A stretch of 64,000 bases of DNA. Origin: Roseibium aggregatum. Its GTDB lineage: Bacteria > Pseudomonadota > Alphaproteobacteria > Rhizobiales > Stappiaceae. Positions 1-9,634 of the stretch are shown here, in pieces. The stretch covers positions 186,001 to 250,000 of the forward strand of contig NZ_JAEKJZ010000002.1 in the NCBI RefSeq assembly GCF_017309185.1. Reading direction: 5' to 3'. Below the pieces are notes generated by a model that had not been told where the DNA came from, did not search any database, and was given only the letters and a program-made list of their open reading frames with translations. The stretch's first letter is position 1; the number at the start of each line of letters is the position of its first letter. Position numbers and translations under genes: made by a program.

Positions 1-1363
1 CTTCCGGGGTTCTGGTGGAAGTCGAATGCGGGCAGCCGGAACAGAAATAGGGAATGCGGGCAGCCCGTTCCGCATGGCCTTGCGCCCACATCGCCTGTTT
101 GGTCATCCGGGTCGCCACCGCACGCATGTCGTCGGAGACCATGTCCTGCGGCAGCCAGGCCGTCAGCCCCTCGATCAGCTCGCCGACGGAAAGTTCCAGC
201 ACGTCGGAGAGGAAATGCGATCCGTCCGGGCGGCGCTTGCCCCAGATCTCCGGGCGGCTCATGTCCGGCCAATGATAGGAGATGTCCTTGATCTGCGGCT
301 CCATGAAGGCCCGTTTGTGCTCAACGACAAGAAGACGTTCCGTGCCGCGCGCGAAATCCCTCAGGCCGGTGGGTTCGAGCGGCCAGGTCATGGCAACCTT
401 GTAGACGCCGAGCCCCATCGCCCGGGCCCTGTCTTCGTCGATGCCCATCAGATCGAGCGCCTGCAGCAGGTCCCGGTAGGCCTTGCCGGTGGTGACGATG
501 CCGAATTTCGCATTGTCACGCATTCCGAAGGCCACCCGGTCGAGACCGTTGGTGCGCACATAGTTTTGCGCGGCCGGAATCCGCAGATCCCGCACCAGGC
601 GTTCCGTCTCAAGCCTGTTGCCAAGCAGAAGATCGCGGTTCTGACGGTAGTCCTTGCGCGGATCGCCTTCCAGCGGCCGGACGAGCTGCAAACGGCCAGG
701 CGTAATGTCGATCGTCGCGGACGCATCCATGGTGTCGGCGACACAGATCAGCGCGGTCCACAGGCTGGTGAAACGCGACATTTCCAGGCCGTGTAGGCCG
801 AAGTCGAGAACTTCCTGGATATCGGAGGGATTGAGCACGGGCATTTCGGCATGCTCGAAAAAGAACTCGCTCTGAGCCGGCAGTATGGAGGACTTCGCCA
901 GATGGTCGTCGCCGGCCAGCGCCAGCACGCCACCGTTGCGGTCGGTGCCGGAGGCATTCGCCTGCTTGAGCGCGTCACCGGCCCGGTCCACGCCCGGAGC
1001 CTTGCCGTACCAGATGCCGAAGACGCCGTCATAGTCTGTTGCCCGGCCGATCCCGCCCTCTCCGCGCAGCTTCTGGCTGCCCCAGACAGCAGTCGCGCCG
1101 AGTTCCTCGTTCACGCCCGGCTTGAAGACCGCGTCGATGGCCTTCAGGTAGCGCTTGGCCCGCATCAGTTCCGTGTCGTAGCCGGCCAGAGGAGAACCGC
1201 GATAGCCGGAGATAAAGGCGCCGGTCTTCAGGCCCGCCTGCCTGTCCAGCCGCGCCCGGTCCAGAACAATGCGAACAAGCGCCTGTATGCCGGTCAGATA
1301 AACCCGCCCGCCCGTGGCGACATATTTGTCTTCCAGCGTCACGGTTGGCACATGCACATTCAT
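1..1363 (-). CDS. Indolepyruvate ferredoxin oxidoreductase family protein, N-terminal part (cut by window edge)
   Basis: The minus-strand frame starting at ATG 1363 stays open to base 1 and encodes about 454 residues. An AGGAGG-type ribosome site lies about 7 bases upstream. The protein opens with a thiamine-pyrophosphate enzyme pyrimidine domain (GYRGSPLAGYD at about residues 53-63), and near the cut it has FCSGCPHST, a motif typical of the long fused indolepyruvate:ferredoxin oxidoreductases of Proteobacteria (about 1,150 residues). Those enzymes oxidatively decarboxylate aryl-pyruvates made by transamination of aromatic amino acids, passing electrons to ferredoxin. Its promoter region is shared with the divergent Lrp/AsnC gene, a natural candidate regulator. 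The family call is from remembered motifs; the C-terminal two thirds are not visible. Confidence 0.85.
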   Translation of the reverse strand, partial: MNVHVPTVTLEDKYVATGGRVYLTGIQALVRIVLDRARLDRQAGLKTGAFISGYRGSPLAGYDTELMRAKRYLKAIDAVFKPGVNEELGATAVWGSQKLRGEGGIGRATDYDGVFGIWYGKAPGVDRAGDALKQANASGTDRNGGVLALAGDDHLAKSSILPAQSEFFFEHAEMPVLNPSDIQEVLDFGLHGLEMSRFTSLWTALICVADTMDASATIDITPGRLQLVRPLEGDPRKDYRQNRDLLLGNRLETERLVRDLRIPAAQNYVRTNGLDRVAFGMRDNAKFGIVTTGKAYRDLLQALDLMGIDEDRARAMGLGVYKVAMTWPLEPTGLRDFARGTERLLVVEHKRAFMEPQIKDISYHWPDMSRPEIWGKRRPDGSHFLSDVLELSVGELIEGLTAWLPQDMVSDDMRAVATRMTKQAMWAQGHAERAARIPYFCSGCPHSTSTRTPE

Positions 1364-1512
1364 CCGACGTCCTCCTTAACGGCCACATGGCTCGGCCGCG
1401 CTCTCCCGCGCAGGCTACTGTTCAGATTAATATCATCCTTTTCTCACGCAATTTCTGTGCTATCGTGACAATAATCCATCCAGAGGCAGAATAAATTTTT
1501 CCCAAATAACCG

Positions 1513-1992
1513 ATGACCGACAAATATCTTCTCGACTCTTCCGATATTCGCGTTCTCCGCGTGCTGCAACGGGATGCTTCCCTTTCCATTGCGGAGGTCG
1601 CCAAGGAAGCCGGCATGAGCCAAACCCCTTGCTGGCGCCGGATAAAACGGCTCAAGGAACAGGGAATCATCCGGCAGATCACAGCGATTATAGACCGGGA
1701 ATCGGTCGGTTTGGGCTTTGTCGCCTATTCTTTTGTCAAATTGGCGGTGCCGAGCCGGGAAAACATGGAAACCTTCGACAAGCTGGTGCATCACTGGCCG
1801 GAGGTCGTGACCTGTGAGCGTATCACCGGCGCGGTCGACTATCTGATCAAGGTGGTCACCGACGACATCAAGACCTATGACAACTTCCTGCGCCTTAAAC
1901 TCCTCGACAACACCCTGGTCTCCGACGTGCAGTCGCGCATCGTCGTCAACACGGTCAAGGATACGGTGGCATTGCCCTTGCGGGAAAACTGA
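1513..1992 (+). CDS. Lrp/AsnC family transcriptional regulator
   Basis: This 159-residue protein has the usual Lrp/AsnC length. An N-terminal winged helix-turn-helix (about residues 8-60, with the family phrase SIAEVAKEAGMSQTPCWRRIKRL) is followed by a RAM/ligand-binding domain (about 70-150) containing VVTCERITGAVDYLIKVV. Such proteins sense amino acids and form dimers to octamers on DNA. The gene is divergent from the indolepyruvate oxidoreductase gene, with about 150 AT-rich bases between them. Control of aromatic amino-acid catabolism is therefore likely, but this rests on position only. Confidence 0.93.
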   Translation: MTDKYLLDSSDIRVLRVLQRDASLSIAEVAKEAGMSQTPCWRRIKRLKEQGIIRQITAIIDRESVGLGFVAYSFVKLAVPSRENMETFDKLVHHWPEVVTCERITGAVDYLIKVVTDDIKTYDNFLRLKLLDNTLVSDVQSRIVVNTVKDTVALPLREN

Positions 1993-2007
1993 CGCCCGGT
2001 CGGCCAC

Positions 2008-3276
2008 TCACTCCCAAAATCTCAGCGGCGACAGCCCCGTCAGGTCGACGGCCGGCGTTTTACCGACAATCGCCTCGGCCAGAAGCCGTCCGCAGACCGG
2101 TCCGAGCGTGAAGCCATCATGCGCATGACCGAAATTGAACCAGAGACCCGGGCTCACCGGCGAGGCTCCGATGACGGGAAGCGAATCCGGAAGGCATGTC
2201 CGGCAGCCCATCAAGGGCGTCTCCTGGAGTGCCTTTCCGAGCGGAAACAACTCTTCCGCCCGCTTCTTCGCGTGTCTGACGGCTATCGCATTTGGCGGGG
2301 CATCGCGGACAGCGAGTTCGATCCCCGTCGTCAGACGGATACCCCGATCCGTCGGGGCCAGCGCAAATCCGTTTTCGATATCGACCACCGGCCTCGACAG
2401 CGAAGCTCCGGAGACAGCACGGAAATGCATATGATAGCCACGCAGAACCGCCAGGGGATAGGTTTCGCCAAGCCCGTTCAGAACCTCCTGGGACCAGGCG
2501 CCCAGCGCAAGCACCGCATGGGGAGCGAAGACGGTTCCGCGCTCGCTTTCCAGAAGCCAGCCACCGCGCTGGCGCTGCAGCTTCCGCGCATCCGCTCTGA
2601 GATAACTTCCGCCTTCCTGGACGAACCCGCGCCAGAAGGCATCGACAACGCCTCCCGGATTGGAGACCGACCAGCTCTCCGGCCAGTGAAGGCCCTTGAG
2701 ATTGGACCTCTTCAATCCGGGTTCCAGCGCCGAAACCCCGTCTTCCGCAAGTTCCTCGTAGGCCACGCCGAACACCCTTGCATAGTAGCGTTCGACCTCC
2801 GTCTTGCGGTAGGCCTCATCCGTTCTGGCGAGCTGCAGCCAGCCGCCCCGGCGATAGAACCGGTCGGCATTTGTTGTGCCGGCCAACTCCAGATGCTCCT
2901 CGACCGCGAGAGACCGCAGGGGCGCGATGGTTCTGGAATAGGCATCGGCGTCCGCTCCGTTGCTCGACTTCCGATACCGGCTGAGCCAGGGCGCCAACCG
3001 CAAAAGCGACCCGGGGTGGCAGGTAACCGCGCGTGAGGGACCGAACAACAGGCCAAGCAGTTGGGCCAGGCCGGCGGGCAAGACGTGCGGCACGAAGCCA
3101 TTGCGCTGAATGATACCGGCATGTCCGGAAGAAGCCTCTTCCCCCGGATGGGTCCGGTCGACAAGAGCGGTGTCGAGCCCCAGACGGCGCAGATGGAGCG
3201 CCGTCGAAACACCGGCGATGCCGGCGCCGAGCACCATCACATCGAAGGAGTGGTATTGCCTTGCCTTTTTTGCCAT
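2008..3276 (-). CDS. FAD-dependent oxidoreductase, DadA-like (D-amino acid dehydrogenase family)
   Basis: The protein is 422 residues. The N-terminal Rossmann motif VLGAGIAGVSTALHLRRLG (about residues 15-33) binds FAD, and HPGEEASSGHAG follows, as in DadA-type enzymes. The C-terminal half has the DAO-family strand MGCRTCLPDSLPVIG and the FAD-contacting phrase NFGHAHDGFTLGPVCGRLLAE. Enzymes of this family oxidise D-amino acids or secondary amines to keto acids or aldehydes, passing electrons to the respiratory chain. The gene is convergent with the Lrp gene, 15 bases from its stop. The exact substrate cannot be told from sequence. The ATG is preceded by GGAGCGGGA, a good ribosome site. Confidence 0.85.
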   Translation of the reverse strand: MAKKARQYHSFDVMVLGAGIAGVSTALHLRRLGLDTALVDRTHPGEEASSGHAGIIQRNGFVPHVLPAGLAQLLGLLFGPSRAVTCHPGSLLRLAPWLSRYRKSSNGADADAYSRTIAPLRSLAVEEHLELAGTTNADRFYRRGGWLQLARTDEAYRKTEVERYYARVFGVAYEELAEDGVSALEPGLKRSNLKGLHWPESWSVSNPGGVVDAFWRGFVQEGGSYLRADARKLQRQRGGWLLESERGTVFAPHAVLALGAWSQEVLNGLGETYPLAVLRGYHMHFRAVSGASLSRPVVDIENGFALAPTDRGIRLTTGIELAVRDAPPNAIAVRHAKKRAEELFPLGKALQETPLMGCRTCLPDSLPVIGASPVSPGLWFNFGHAHDGFTLGPVCGRLLAEAIVGKTPAVDLTGLSPLRFWE

Positions 3277-3416
3277 TCCCGCTCCGGCGGCCCTTCGGGC
3301 TCTGGCTTCAGGACCCCGGATCCTTTAAGAGAGTTCTTTAGCCTGATGAACGACCTGAGCATCGGGTATCAGACCTAAGTGCCTGCCATGATTTGCACAA
3401 ACTGGAGACAATCTAG

Positions 3417-4391
3417 ATGATTCGACAGCTGGGCGCAGGGGTGGCATGGCTCGGTCGGCATGGAACCGCGGCTCTGGCTGTGAGTATTTTCATCGGCATG
3501 GCGCTACCGGCGCTGTCGAGCTATCTGCGGCCCTATCTGACGCTTGCCGTTTTCAGCCTGCTGACGCTGGCCTTCCTGCGCGCCGACCCTTACGCCATCA
3601 AGCAGCGTCTGCGGCATCCGGCGCTTCTGATTGCCGGGCTGGTCTGGATGATGCTCGGCGCCCCCCTCCTCACCTATGCCGCAATCGAGCTGACAAACCT
3701 CCGCGCCCTCGGTCCGGAAGTCATCCTTGCACTCTATATCGCAACCGCGGCCCCTCCGGTGATGGCGGCCCCCGCCTTCATCTACCTCCTCGGCCTCGAC
3801 GCAACGCTGAGCCTGGCGCTTTCCGTGGCGGCTCTGATCGTGACCCCGCTCACCGCGCCCCTGGTCGGCCAGCTCATGCTCGGCCCGTCGCTGCCGCTCA
3901 GCGTGACCGGGCTTGCGGTCCAGCTCTCGCTGCTGCTTACCGGCGCCTTTGCGGTTTCCTTTCTCCTGCGCAAGCTCGCCGGTCCGGAACGGCTTGCCCG
4001 CAGCGCGCACCACGTCAGCGGCCTGAATGTGCTCCTGCTCCTGTTCTTCGCCATCGCGGCCATGGACGGGGTCGCGGTCAGCTTCGTCACAAAACCCCTG
4101 TTCACGCTCGGTCTGACGGGCCTGACCTTCGTGCTCGCCCTGTTGCAGATCGCCCTGCCGCTGATTATCTTTGCGCCTGCGACCCGCGAGGACGCCTACG
4201 CTATCGCCCATACCTGCGGTACGCGCAACATGGGGCTGATGGTGGCCGCCTTTGGCGGCACCATACCGGAATTCACCTGGCTCTGGTTCGCGATCGGCCA
4301 GTTTCCGATCTACATGCTGCCCATGTTCCTGAAGCCCTTCGTGCGCGTTTATTGTCATCTGAACAACAAAAGTGTGACGCCACAGACCTGA
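3417..4391 (+). CDS. Bile acid:sodium symporter (BASS)-like membrane transporter
   Basis: This 324-residue protein is almost entirely hydrophobic, with roughly nine or ten membrane helices. The late segment THTCGTRNMGLMVAAFGG-like (about residues 268-287) resembles the crossover helix of the BASS/BART superfamily, where conserved Asn and Gly residues bind sodium. These carriers move organic anions with sodium. It is divergent from the DadA-like gene and has no obvious operon partner. The substrate is unknown, and family membership is inferred from overall pattern. Confidence 0.65.
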   Translation: MIRQLGAGVAWLGRHGTAALAVSIFIGMALPALSSYLRPYLTLAVFSLLTLAFLRADPYAIKQRLRHPALLIAGLVWMMLGAPLLTYAAIELTNLRALGPEVILALYIATAAPPVMAAPAFIYLLGLDATLSLALSVAALIVTPLTAPLVGQLMLGPSLPLSVTGLAVQLSLLLTGAFAVSFLLRKLAGPERLARSAHHVSGLNVLLLLFFAIAAMDGVAVSFVTKPLFTLGLTGLTFVLALLQIALPLIIFAPATREDAYAIAHTCGTRNMGLMVAAFGGTIPEFTWLWFAIGQFPIYMLPMFLKPFVRVYCHLNNKSVTPQT

Positions 4392-4455
4392 CAGAGGCCG
4401 GTTGAAATCCTAAGACCGCGAAACCTGAGATTTATGGGTTTCAAGGGAGCGCCCG

Positions 4456-5238
4456 ATGACCGTCTTTCAAGAAGATTTCAAAACCTCTTTCCTCTCGGCC
4501 TTTCTGAGCCTGCCAGTGGTTCTTGCCTGTCTCGCTCCCGTTGCACAGGCCGGCGACACGGCCGAGGCTCAGATCCTCGGCTTTTCGAAGGACGGGGCCT
4601 ATTTCGCCTTCGAGCAATACGGGATCGAGGACGGCTCCGGCTTTCCCTACTCGGAACTCTTCGTGCTTGACGTCGCCCGGGACGCCTGGGTGAAGCCCGC
4701 GCCCTTCTATCTGCGTAACGAAAACATGGACGAAATCGAGGGTGAGAACGGCGCGACCGACTGGGACGCGCTGCTGTCTGCGGTGCGTGCGGAAAACCGC
4801 GCCAACGCACAAGAGCTGCTGCGGACGACGAAAATCGCCGGAAAAGGCAAGACCGTCGGCCACAATCCGCGCACGGAAATCACCGCGGACCCGCACCGGA
4901 TGGCCGTCCATCCGCGCAACTTTCACCCTCTGGTCGAAGACCCGGTTGAACTGAGCCTGAGTGAATATGAGTTACCCTCGAAAAGATGCGCGGGCTACAG
5001 CATCGAGGGGACGAAGGGTTTCCGGCTGACCATGACCTACAAGGGTAAAACCCGTATCCTCAACGAGGATACCGGCATTCCCGAGAGCCGACGCTGCCCG
5101 CTCGGCTACCGGATCGAACGCATTGTCACCCATTTCCCCGAAAACGGCGCCCCGGTGTTTGCGGTTCTGGTGCAGATGGACGCTCACGGTTTCGAGGGCC
5201 CCGACCAGCGCTACCTGGCGATTACCGGGCGCTTATAA
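4456..5238 (+). CDS. DUF2259 domain-containing secreted protein
   Basis: The protein is 260 residues with an N-terminal signal sequence ending near VAQAGDT (about residue 33). The mature part starts with GFSKDGAYFAFEQYGIEDG and continues SELFVLDVARDAWV, which is the signature of DUF2259, a family of predicted periplasmic proteins common in alphaproteobacteria. A GGGAG ribosome site lies 7 bases before the ATG. Its function is unknown. It ends 9 bases from the convergent XRE regulator gene. Confidence 0.8.
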   Translation: MTVFQEDFKTSFLSAFLSLPVVLACLAPVAQAGDTAEAQILGFSKDGAYFAFEQYGIEDGSGFPYSELFVLDVARDAWVKPAPFYLRNENMDEIEGENGATDWDALLSAVRAENRANAQELLRTTKIAGKGKTVGHNPRTEITADPHRMAVHPRNFHPLVEDPVELSLSEYELPSKRCAGYSIEGTKGFRLTMTYKGKTRILNEDTGIPESRRCPLGYRIERIVTHFPENGAPVFAVLVQMDAHGFEGPDQRYLAITGRL

Positions 5239-5247
5239 TTCCGCCGG

Positions 5248-6087
5248 TCAGAGCCGCCCTTCAAGAAGGCGCCGGAACGCTTCCGCGGTAAAGTCATTGG
5301 CGGGAAAGAAAGCCTCGATCGCCAGTTCGGACAAGGTGACGTCGAGTGCCGTACCGAAAACCGTCGTTGTCGTCAAAAAGTCCAGCGGCCCGGCCTCACT
5401 TGCAAGTTTCAGCGGCACGGCGACACCGCCGAAGACGGATGTATCCGTTTCACCCGCATCCCGCCCTGCTGAAGGATCAGGATACGCTTTCAGTTCATCG
5501 ATGAGGTCAATCAGCTTGGGATCGGCTGAAACCTCGACCTGCTCCGCCAGACGGGCAAGGATATGATCGCGCCATTCCCGAAAATTCAGGATGCGAGCTG
5601 CAAGGCCTTTCGGATGCAGGCTCAGGCGCAGCGCATTGACCGGAGGCTGCAACAGCTCTGGATCGACCCCTGCGAGAAACGGTTCGATCGCGGCGTTGGC
5701 GAAAACCATGGTCCAATACCGGTCAACCGCAATGGCCGGGTGTGGTTCATAGCCTTTCAGAATCTGCCGGACAGCACCGATGGCCACATGAAGAGCCGGA
5801 TCGTCCAGCGACCGCTCGCCGTGAACCGGCGCGAAACCGGCGGCGACCAGCAGCCGGTTCTGTTCGCGAAACGGAACAGCCAGATGTTGGGCCAGCTTCA
5901 GAACCATCTCCCGGCTCGGCGAGGACCGGCCGGACTCCAGAAAACTGAGATGGCGTTGCGAAATTCCGGCCTCGAGGGCCAGATCGAGCTGGCTTCTCCG
6001 CCGCCGCTGGCGCCATGCGCGCAACAGATCGCCCACGGACGGACCGGTACTGGAAGGCGCAACAGGAAAAAGAAGGCTTTCACTCAT
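5248..6087 (-). CDS. XRE-family regulator with MmyB-like ligand-binding domain
   Basis: The protein is 279 residues. A helix-turn-helix of the XRE type sits at about residues 18-75 (RRRRSQLDLALEAGISQRHL...SRE). It is followed by a MmyB-like domain, recognised by phrases such as LLVAAGFAP, ALRLSLHPKGLA and RILNFREWRDHIL. In characterised members the C-terminal domain is a PAS-like pocket that may bind fatty acids. The neighbouring divergent gene encodes a small membrane protein that could be its target; this is inferred only from divergence. Confidence 0.9.
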   Translation of the reverse strand: MSESLLFPVAPSSTGPSVGDLLRAWRQRRRRSQLDLALEAGISQRHLSFLESGRSSPSREMVLKLAQHLAVPFREQNRLLVAAGFAPVHGERSLDDPALHVAIGAVRQILKGYEPHPAIAVDRYWTMVFANAAIEPFLAGVDPELLQPPVNALRLSLHPKGLAARILNFREWRDHILARLAEQVEVSADPKLIDLIDELKAYPDPSAGRDAGETDTSVFGGVAVPLKLASEAGPLDFLTTTTVFGTALDVTLSELAIEAFFPANDFTAEAFRRLLEGRL

Positions 6088-6214
6088 CGGCAGAGCTTAC
6101 ACGGTTGGACCGCCCGAATTCCATTACCTCTCGCGTAATCGACGCGAGACAAAGAACCGGCCACCGTACCTCAACGGACGACAGCGGGTTGTCCATTACC
6201 GGAAAAGGTCTTCC

Positions 6215-6604
6215 ATGATGAATCTCAAGTCCCTCGTCGTCTTCGATGCGGTTGTTTGCGCGGCATTCGGACTGCTGCTGATTTTCGGAGCGTCCCTGCT
6301 GGAGCGCCTGACGGGAATCCCTGAAGCGTTTTCGTTCCTGTGCGGCTTGTTCCTGATGCCCGTCGCCGCATTCATGGCCGTCATCGCCTTGCGTTTTGTA
6401 ACGACCCCGCCGGCGGTCTGGGTGATTGTCCTGGGCAACGCGGCCTGGGTCGCGGCAAGCCTGGTCCTGCTCACACCGGGACTGATAGCCTTGAACGCGT
6501 TTGGCGTCGTCTTCGTCCTTTTCCAAGCGGTTTTCGTCGCGGTGCTTGCCTGCCTTGAAGCGAAAGCCTTGCTCTTCAGCAGCCCAACCGCGGTTGAGCG
6601 CTAG
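6215..6604 (+). CDS. Small four-helix membrane protein of unknown function
   Basis: The protein is 129 residues with four hydrophobic segments, at about residues 5-25, 42-62, 68-90 and 95-118, and a short polar C-terminus (SSPTAVER). I do not recognise the family. The gene starts 127 bases from the divergent MmyB-type regulator gene and may be controlled by it. Adjacent Met codons at 6215 and 6218 make the exact start uncertain by one residue. Confidence 0.7.
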   Translation: MMNLKSLVVFDAVVCAAFGLLLIFGASLLERLTGIPEAFSFLCGLFLMPVAAFMAVIALRFVTTPPAVWVIVLGNAAWVAASLVLLTPGLIALNAFGVVFVLFQAVFVAVLACLEAKALLFSSPTAVER

Positions 6605-6687
6605 TTCGCCGCCCTTTGTCTTGCGCCGTCCGCGAAGGCGTGCTAGCGGGCCTGCATCCTGCAAAACAAGTTTCTGGAGCACACCGG

Positions 6688-7359
6688 ATGACCCGCCCGC
6701 TCGCCATCGCCCCCTCCATCCTCGCCTCGGATTTCTCCAAGCTCGGTCAGGAAGTCCGCGACGTTGTGGAAGCCGGGGCCGACTGGATCCATCTCGACGT
6801 GATGGACGGCCATTTCGTGCCCAACATCACCTTCGGACCGGATGTCATTGCCAAGCTTCGCCCGCACACGGACAAGATCTTCGACACTCACCTCATGATC
6901 GAGCCCTGCGATCCCTATCTGGAAGCCTTCGCCAAGGCGGGCTCCGACATCATCACGGTACATGCCGAAGCCAGCACCCATCTCGACCGCTCGCTGCAGG
7001 CGATCCGCGCGCTCGGCAAGAAGGCCGGCGTGTCGCTGAACCCGGCGACCCCTGAAAACGTCCTGGAATATGTCCTCGACCGGCTCGACCTCATTCTGGT
7101 CATGACCGTCAACCCGGGCTTCGGCGGTCAGAAGTTCATCGAGGCCATGGTGGACAAGACCCGGCGCATCAAGGCGATGATCGGCGACCGTCCGATCGAC
7201 CTCGAAATCGACGGCGGCGTCACCCCGGAAACGGCCCCGCTGGTCGCAGAAGCCGGCGCGAACGTGCTGGTGGCAGGGTCCGCCGTCTTCAAGGGCGGAA
7301 CGGTCGAGAGCTATGCGGCCAATATCGCCGCGATCCGGAAGTCTGCGGAACAGGTCTAG
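6688..7359 (+). CDS. rpe: Ribulose-phosphate 3-epimerase
   Basis: The protein is 223 residues, the normal length for this TIM-barrel enzyme, which interconverts ribulose 5-phosphate and xylulose 5-phosphate in the pentose phosphate and Calvin pathways. Visible signatures are APSILASDF at the N-terminus, [17 protein letters not shown] (metal-binding His and catalytic Asp), [13 protein letters not shown], and the phosphate-binding [11 protein letters not shown]...VAGSAVF. The start at 6688 was chosen over an upstream in-frame ATG at 6616 because family members begin with M-x-RPLxIAPSIL and TGGAG precedes it. Confidence 0.97.
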   Translation: MTRPLAIAPSILASDFSKLGQEVRDVVEAGADWIHLDVMDGHFVPNITFGPDVIAKLRPHTDKIFDTHLMIEPCDPYLEAFAKAGSDIITVHAEASTHLDRSLQAIRALGKKAGVSLNPATPENVLEYVLDRLDLILVMTVNPGFGGQKFIEAMVDKTRRIKAMIGDRPIDLEIDGGVTPETAPLVAEAGANVLVAGSAVFKGGTVESYAANIAAIRKSAEQV

Positions 7360-7470
7360 ATCCCCTATCCTTTAAAAACTTCGGCTTTTTCCAACGTCCG
7401 GAGGTGATGTGACTTTCCGTTGAGACGTTCCCTGCATTACCCTGTCCGTGACAGGACTGGGGGAATCGTC

Positions 7471-9090
7471 TTGGCGCATATGCATCGAAATATCGGCCTG
7501 CTGGGCCTGACGTTCGTCGCGATCAGCGGTATACTGGGGTCAGGCTGGCTGTTCGCGCCCCTGCTGGCGGCGCAGGCCGCGGGGCCTTCGGCGCTCATCG
7601 CCTGGGGGATCGGCGGCTTCTCCATGCTGCTCCTGGCCGCCACCTTCGCCGAAATCTCCACCATTCTGCCGGTCGCCGGCGGCATCGGCCGGGTGCCGCA
7701 TTTCTCCCACGGTTCCGTGGTTTCCATGACCATGGGCTGGACGGCCTGGGTCGGCTACAACACGACGGCGACCATCGAGGTCGAGGCCGTTCTGCGCTAT
7801 TCCAAGACCCTGGCGCCCTGGCTGTACGGATCCGATGGCCTGCTTTCGGCGGCAGGCCTCGGCGTCGCCTGCTTCCTGCTTCTGGTCTTCACGGTGCTCA
7901 ACGCCTTCGGCGTCAAGTTCTTCGCCCGCCTCAACACCGCACTCACCTGGGTGAAGATCCTGGTCCCCGGCCTGCTCGCCGCCGTCATCCTCGCATCCGA
8001 ATTCCGCTATGCCAACTTCAGCGCCTACGGCGGGTTTGCCCCCGAAGGCATCAAGGGAATCCTCTCCGCGATCTCCACAGGTGGCGTGATCTTCGCCCTG
8101 ATCGGGTTCCGCCATGTGATCGACATGGCCGGGGAAGCGAAGAACCCCAAGGTCAACGTGCCCCTGGCCCTGGTTCTGAGCCTTCTTGTCAGTCTTCTGA
8201 TCTATGGAGGACTTCAACTTGCCTTTCTCGGCGCACTTGACGAAACCCAGCTCCAGGGCGGCTGGCACTCGCTGAGTTTTCCGGGAGAACTCGGTCCCAT
8301 GGCCTCGCTTGCGACCGCGGTCGGCGCCCTTTGGATCGTCAGCATCCTGGACACCAGCGCGCGCATTTCCAGCTTTGCCTCAGGCCTTGTCTCCGTCGGC
8401 TCCAACGCCCGGCTGGGTCTCGCCATGGCGCAGAACGGCCTCTTTCCGAAATTCATGGAAACCCTGTCGGAACGCGGCGTTCCGCTGTTTGCCCTGATGG
8501 TGAATTTCGTGGTGTCCGCGCTCTTCTTCATAGCGCTCCCCTTTAAGGAGGTCCTGGCGCTCAACACCTCCTCCATCGTGTTGTCTTTCGTCGTCGGCCC
8601 GGTCGCCGTGCTGGCCTTCCGCCGCCTTCTGCCGGACACGCCCCGCGCCTTCGTCCTGCCGGCCGCCCCCTTCACCGGCTGTTTCGCCTTCATCGTCGCC
8701 AGCCTGATCATCTACTGGTCCGGCTGGAACACAATGGGACACCTGGGGATCTGCCTCGCCGTCGGCTTTTGCCTGATGGCCTTCCGGGTGACACGCGGCG
8801 GCGTGGAAAGCCTCGATTGGCGGGAGGCGCTTTGGCTCGCACCTTACCTCGCGGGTCTGATGGTGTTGTCTTATCTCGGCACTTTCGGCGGCGGTGCCGG
8901 GCTGATACCGGTCGGACCCGATATCCTGGCCGTCGGGCTGCTCGCCACCGCCGTCTACGTCCTCGCCTTCCGCCTCGCCCTCAAGCCGGAGAAGTTCGAG
9001 CGCTACATGGCGGAGGAATTCAAGGACGAAGTTGAGGAATACGGAGCAGGCGGCGAAGGTCCACTGGAGGAGCCCGGCGCAAAATACTGA
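7471..9090 (+). CDS. APC-superfamily amino acid permease
   Basis: The frame encodes about 539 residues with roughly 12 to 14 membrane helices. The first helix has the APC signature GLLGLTFVAISGILGSGWLFAPLLAA (about residues 6-30; GxxGSGW contacts the amino-acid backbone). A later segment, GGVIFALIGFRHVIDMAGEAKNP, matches the APC helix 6 to loop region. The start is placed at TTG 7471 because a GGGGGA ribosome site lies 6-7 bases upstream. ATG 7480 and TTG 7420 are alternatives. The C-terminus is acidic and cytoplasmic. The substrate is unknown. Confidence 0.88.
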   Translation: MAHMHRNIGLLGLTFVAISGILGSGWLFAPLLAAQAAGPSALIAWGIGGFSMLLLAATFAEISTILPVAGGIGRVPHFSHGSVVSMTMGWTAWVGYNTTATIEVEAVLRYSKTLAPWLYGSDGLLSAAGLGVACFLLLVFTVLNAFGVKFFARLNTALTWVKILVPGLLAAVILASEFRYANFSAYGGFAPEGIKGILSAISTGGVIFALIGFRHVIDMAGEAKNPKVNVPLALVLSLLVSLLIYGGLQLAFLGALDETQLQGGWHSLSFPGELGPMASLATAVGALWIVSILDTSARISSFASGLVSVGSNARLGLAMAQNGLFPKFMETLSERGVPLFALMVNFVVSALFFIALPFKEVLALNTSSIVLSFVVGPVAVLAFRRLLPDTPRAFVLPAAPFTGCFAFIVASLIIYWSGWNTMGHLGICLAVGFCLMAFRVTRGGVESLDWREALWLAPYLAGLMVLSYLGTFGGGAGLIPVGPDILAVGLLATAVYVLAFRLALKPEKFERYMAEEFKDEVEEYGAGGEGPLEEPGAKY

Positions 9091-9130
9091 TATTTTTTTG
9101 CAAGATTGCTCCAGCCCCCTCCCAGCAGTC

Positions 9131-9160
9131 ATCCCGGCCAAGCGTAGCGCGAGCCGGGAT
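9131..9160. repeat. REP-like palindrome
   Basis: Eight-base perfect arms (atcccggc at 9131-9138 and gccgggat at 9153-9160) flank the core caagcgtagcgcga. This pattern is common between genes in rhizobial and related genomes. It lies between the convergent permease and the small secreted protein gene and could act as a weak terminator in either direction. Confidence 0.6.
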
Positions 9161-9286
9161 CGGAGAGCCACTTCCCTCACGTTTTCAATGTTTCGCCACC
9201 AACACCTCGGCTCCCCACCGCCGGATCTCCGCTTGCGCTCCGTCCGGGGAGGAGGCGGAGCAGGCGCAGTGAATACAGGGCGCAGC

Positions 9287-9634
9287 TCAGGGCAGGTAGG
9301 TCAGGCTTTCAAGAAAGTAGCCCCCCTCGGCCTCGAAAAACTTCGCCAGAACGCCCTTGTCGTAAAGCTCGGAGCCTTCTTCCCAGTCCGGATCGTACTG
9401 ACAGCCGACGTAGACATGGTTCGGGTTTTCCGCGTCGATCTCGGGGTCGTAGCTCAACGCCCATTCCGGCGTGGTGTCGCAGGCCCCAAGACTGGAAATG
9501 GCGGCCGCGAGACCGGCGGCGCCGGACGCCGACGACAGGATTTTCTTGAAGTCCGGCTCCGTGGCTCCGGCAGGACCTGAAACCGGAAGGATGGCTGCGA
9601 CGAACAGAGCAAGTGACAGCGATCTGGGGATCAT
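9287..9634 (-). CDS. Small secreted protein of unknown function
   Basis: The protein is 115 residues with a clear signal peptide (hydrophobic core LALFVAAILPVSG, likely cleavage after AGA near residue 24). The mature part is acidic and has two Cys residues (GACDT and VGCQY) that may form a disulphide in the periplasm. A GGAGAACC ribosome site precedes the ATG. I do not recognise the family. The gene is flanked by a repeat-bearing gap on one side and an SDR gene on the other. Confidence 0.65.
   Translation of the reverse strand: MIPRSLSLALFVAAILPVSGPAGATEPDFKKILSSASGAAGLAAAISSLGACDTTPEWALSYDPEIDAENPNHVYVGCQYDPDWEEGSELYDKGVLAKFFEAEGGYFLESLTYLP

Noticed and set aside
26..796. 256-codon open frame on the plus strand
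   Set aside because: It is antisense to the truncated indolepyruvate oxidoreductase gene, which has coherent motifs.
9032..9580. 182-codon frame on the plus strand
   Set aside because: It spans the permease end, a palindromic repeat and the antisense of a signal-peptide protein gene.
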